From an uncultured Muribaculaceae bacterium (GTDB lineage Bacteria; Bacteroidota; Bacteroidia; Bacteroidales; Muribaculaceae): 57,249 nt of DNA. A model generated the notes under the pieces. The model had not been told where the DNA came from and did no database searches. It saw only the letters and a list, made by a program, of their open reading frames with translations. Below are positions 57,219-57,249 of this stretch, piece after piece (position 1 is the stretch's first letter; each line of letters begins with the position of its first letter). The position numbers and the translations under genes were made by a program. Location: NCBI GenBank assembly GCA_905233845.1, contig CAJOFH010000011.1:1-57249 (forward strand). Direction: 5' to 3'.

Positions 57219-57249
57219 TAGTGCAAAAAACATTATTAAAAAAACACGC

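Overview
The window is a chromosomal segment from a member of the Bacteroidales, probably a gut commensal related to Prevotella or Muribaculaceae. The evidence is two SusC/SusD outer-membrane pairs, many lipoproteins with short Cys lipoboxes, ECF sigma/anti-sigma pairs, Fibrobacter-type paralogous domains, BspA leucine-rich repeats, a glycine-lipid acyltransferase pair, and promoters of the Bacteroidetes type (TTTG, 19-20 nt, TAnnTTTG). Seven sites have both boxes at the expected spacing or nearly so. Shine-Dalgarno sequences are largely absent. No rRNA, CRISPR array or complete transposase is present; the only tRNA is tRNA-Asp.

Layout. 0-2.8 kb: reverse rubrerythrin and a 37-residue rubredoxin, a small lipoprotein, and an ECF sigma factor with a membrane partner. 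2.8-4.1 kb: a gene-free stretch with degenerate repeats and a hairpin element bounded by inverted repeats. 4.1-10.6 kb: a lipoprotein island formed by tandem duplication (fimbrillin-like/Fib_succ protein plus S41-type peptidase, then a second copy with an FGE-fold lipoprotein inserted and the peptidase reduced to its N-terminal domain). 10.8-12.9 kb: another inverted-repeat element, a partial NfeD duplicate, NfeD and the stomatin-like QmcA. 13-18 kb: an ATPase with a palindromic upstream site, a second copy of the hairpin element, an unknown gene, dapF and dnaX. 18.8-23 kb: a BspA-type LRR protein flanked by repeats that fold alternatively, then a four-gene DUF4252/sigma/anti-sigma/DUF4252-Sel1 operon. 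23-31 kb: tRNA-Asp, two paralogous secreted proteins, panB, glsA-glsB, small lipoprotein and membrane genes, a decayed stretch with mntA and a truncated hepT plus two gene remnants, and ridA.

31-45.6 kb: two SusCD transport pairs on the minus strand, without regulators or glycoside hydrolases, and a divergent TonB-linked barrel protein with a Pro/Gly tail. 45.6-53 kb: a 7-kb block bounded by inverted copies of a composite REP element. It holds a barrel protein with a degenerate DUF922 metalloprotease domain, a DUF4294 protein, a cluster of three GYF-domain membrane proteins (DUF805, CD225, DUF805) with a DUF2752 protein, and a phage-like pair (M15 peptidase and portal protein). 53-57.2 kb: a large MscS-type channel and a GT4 glycosyltransferase.

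The common theme is the cell envelope: lipoproteins, outer-membrane transport, lipid synthesis, mechanosensing and membrane-proximal scaffold proteins. The least understood candidate system is the GYF/DUF805/CD225/DUF2752 cluster at 47.9-50.7 kb. The most striking non-coding signals are three families of structured intergenic elements, two of which show compensatory base changes between copies. All functional assignments rest on recognising motifs by eye; no database search was run.
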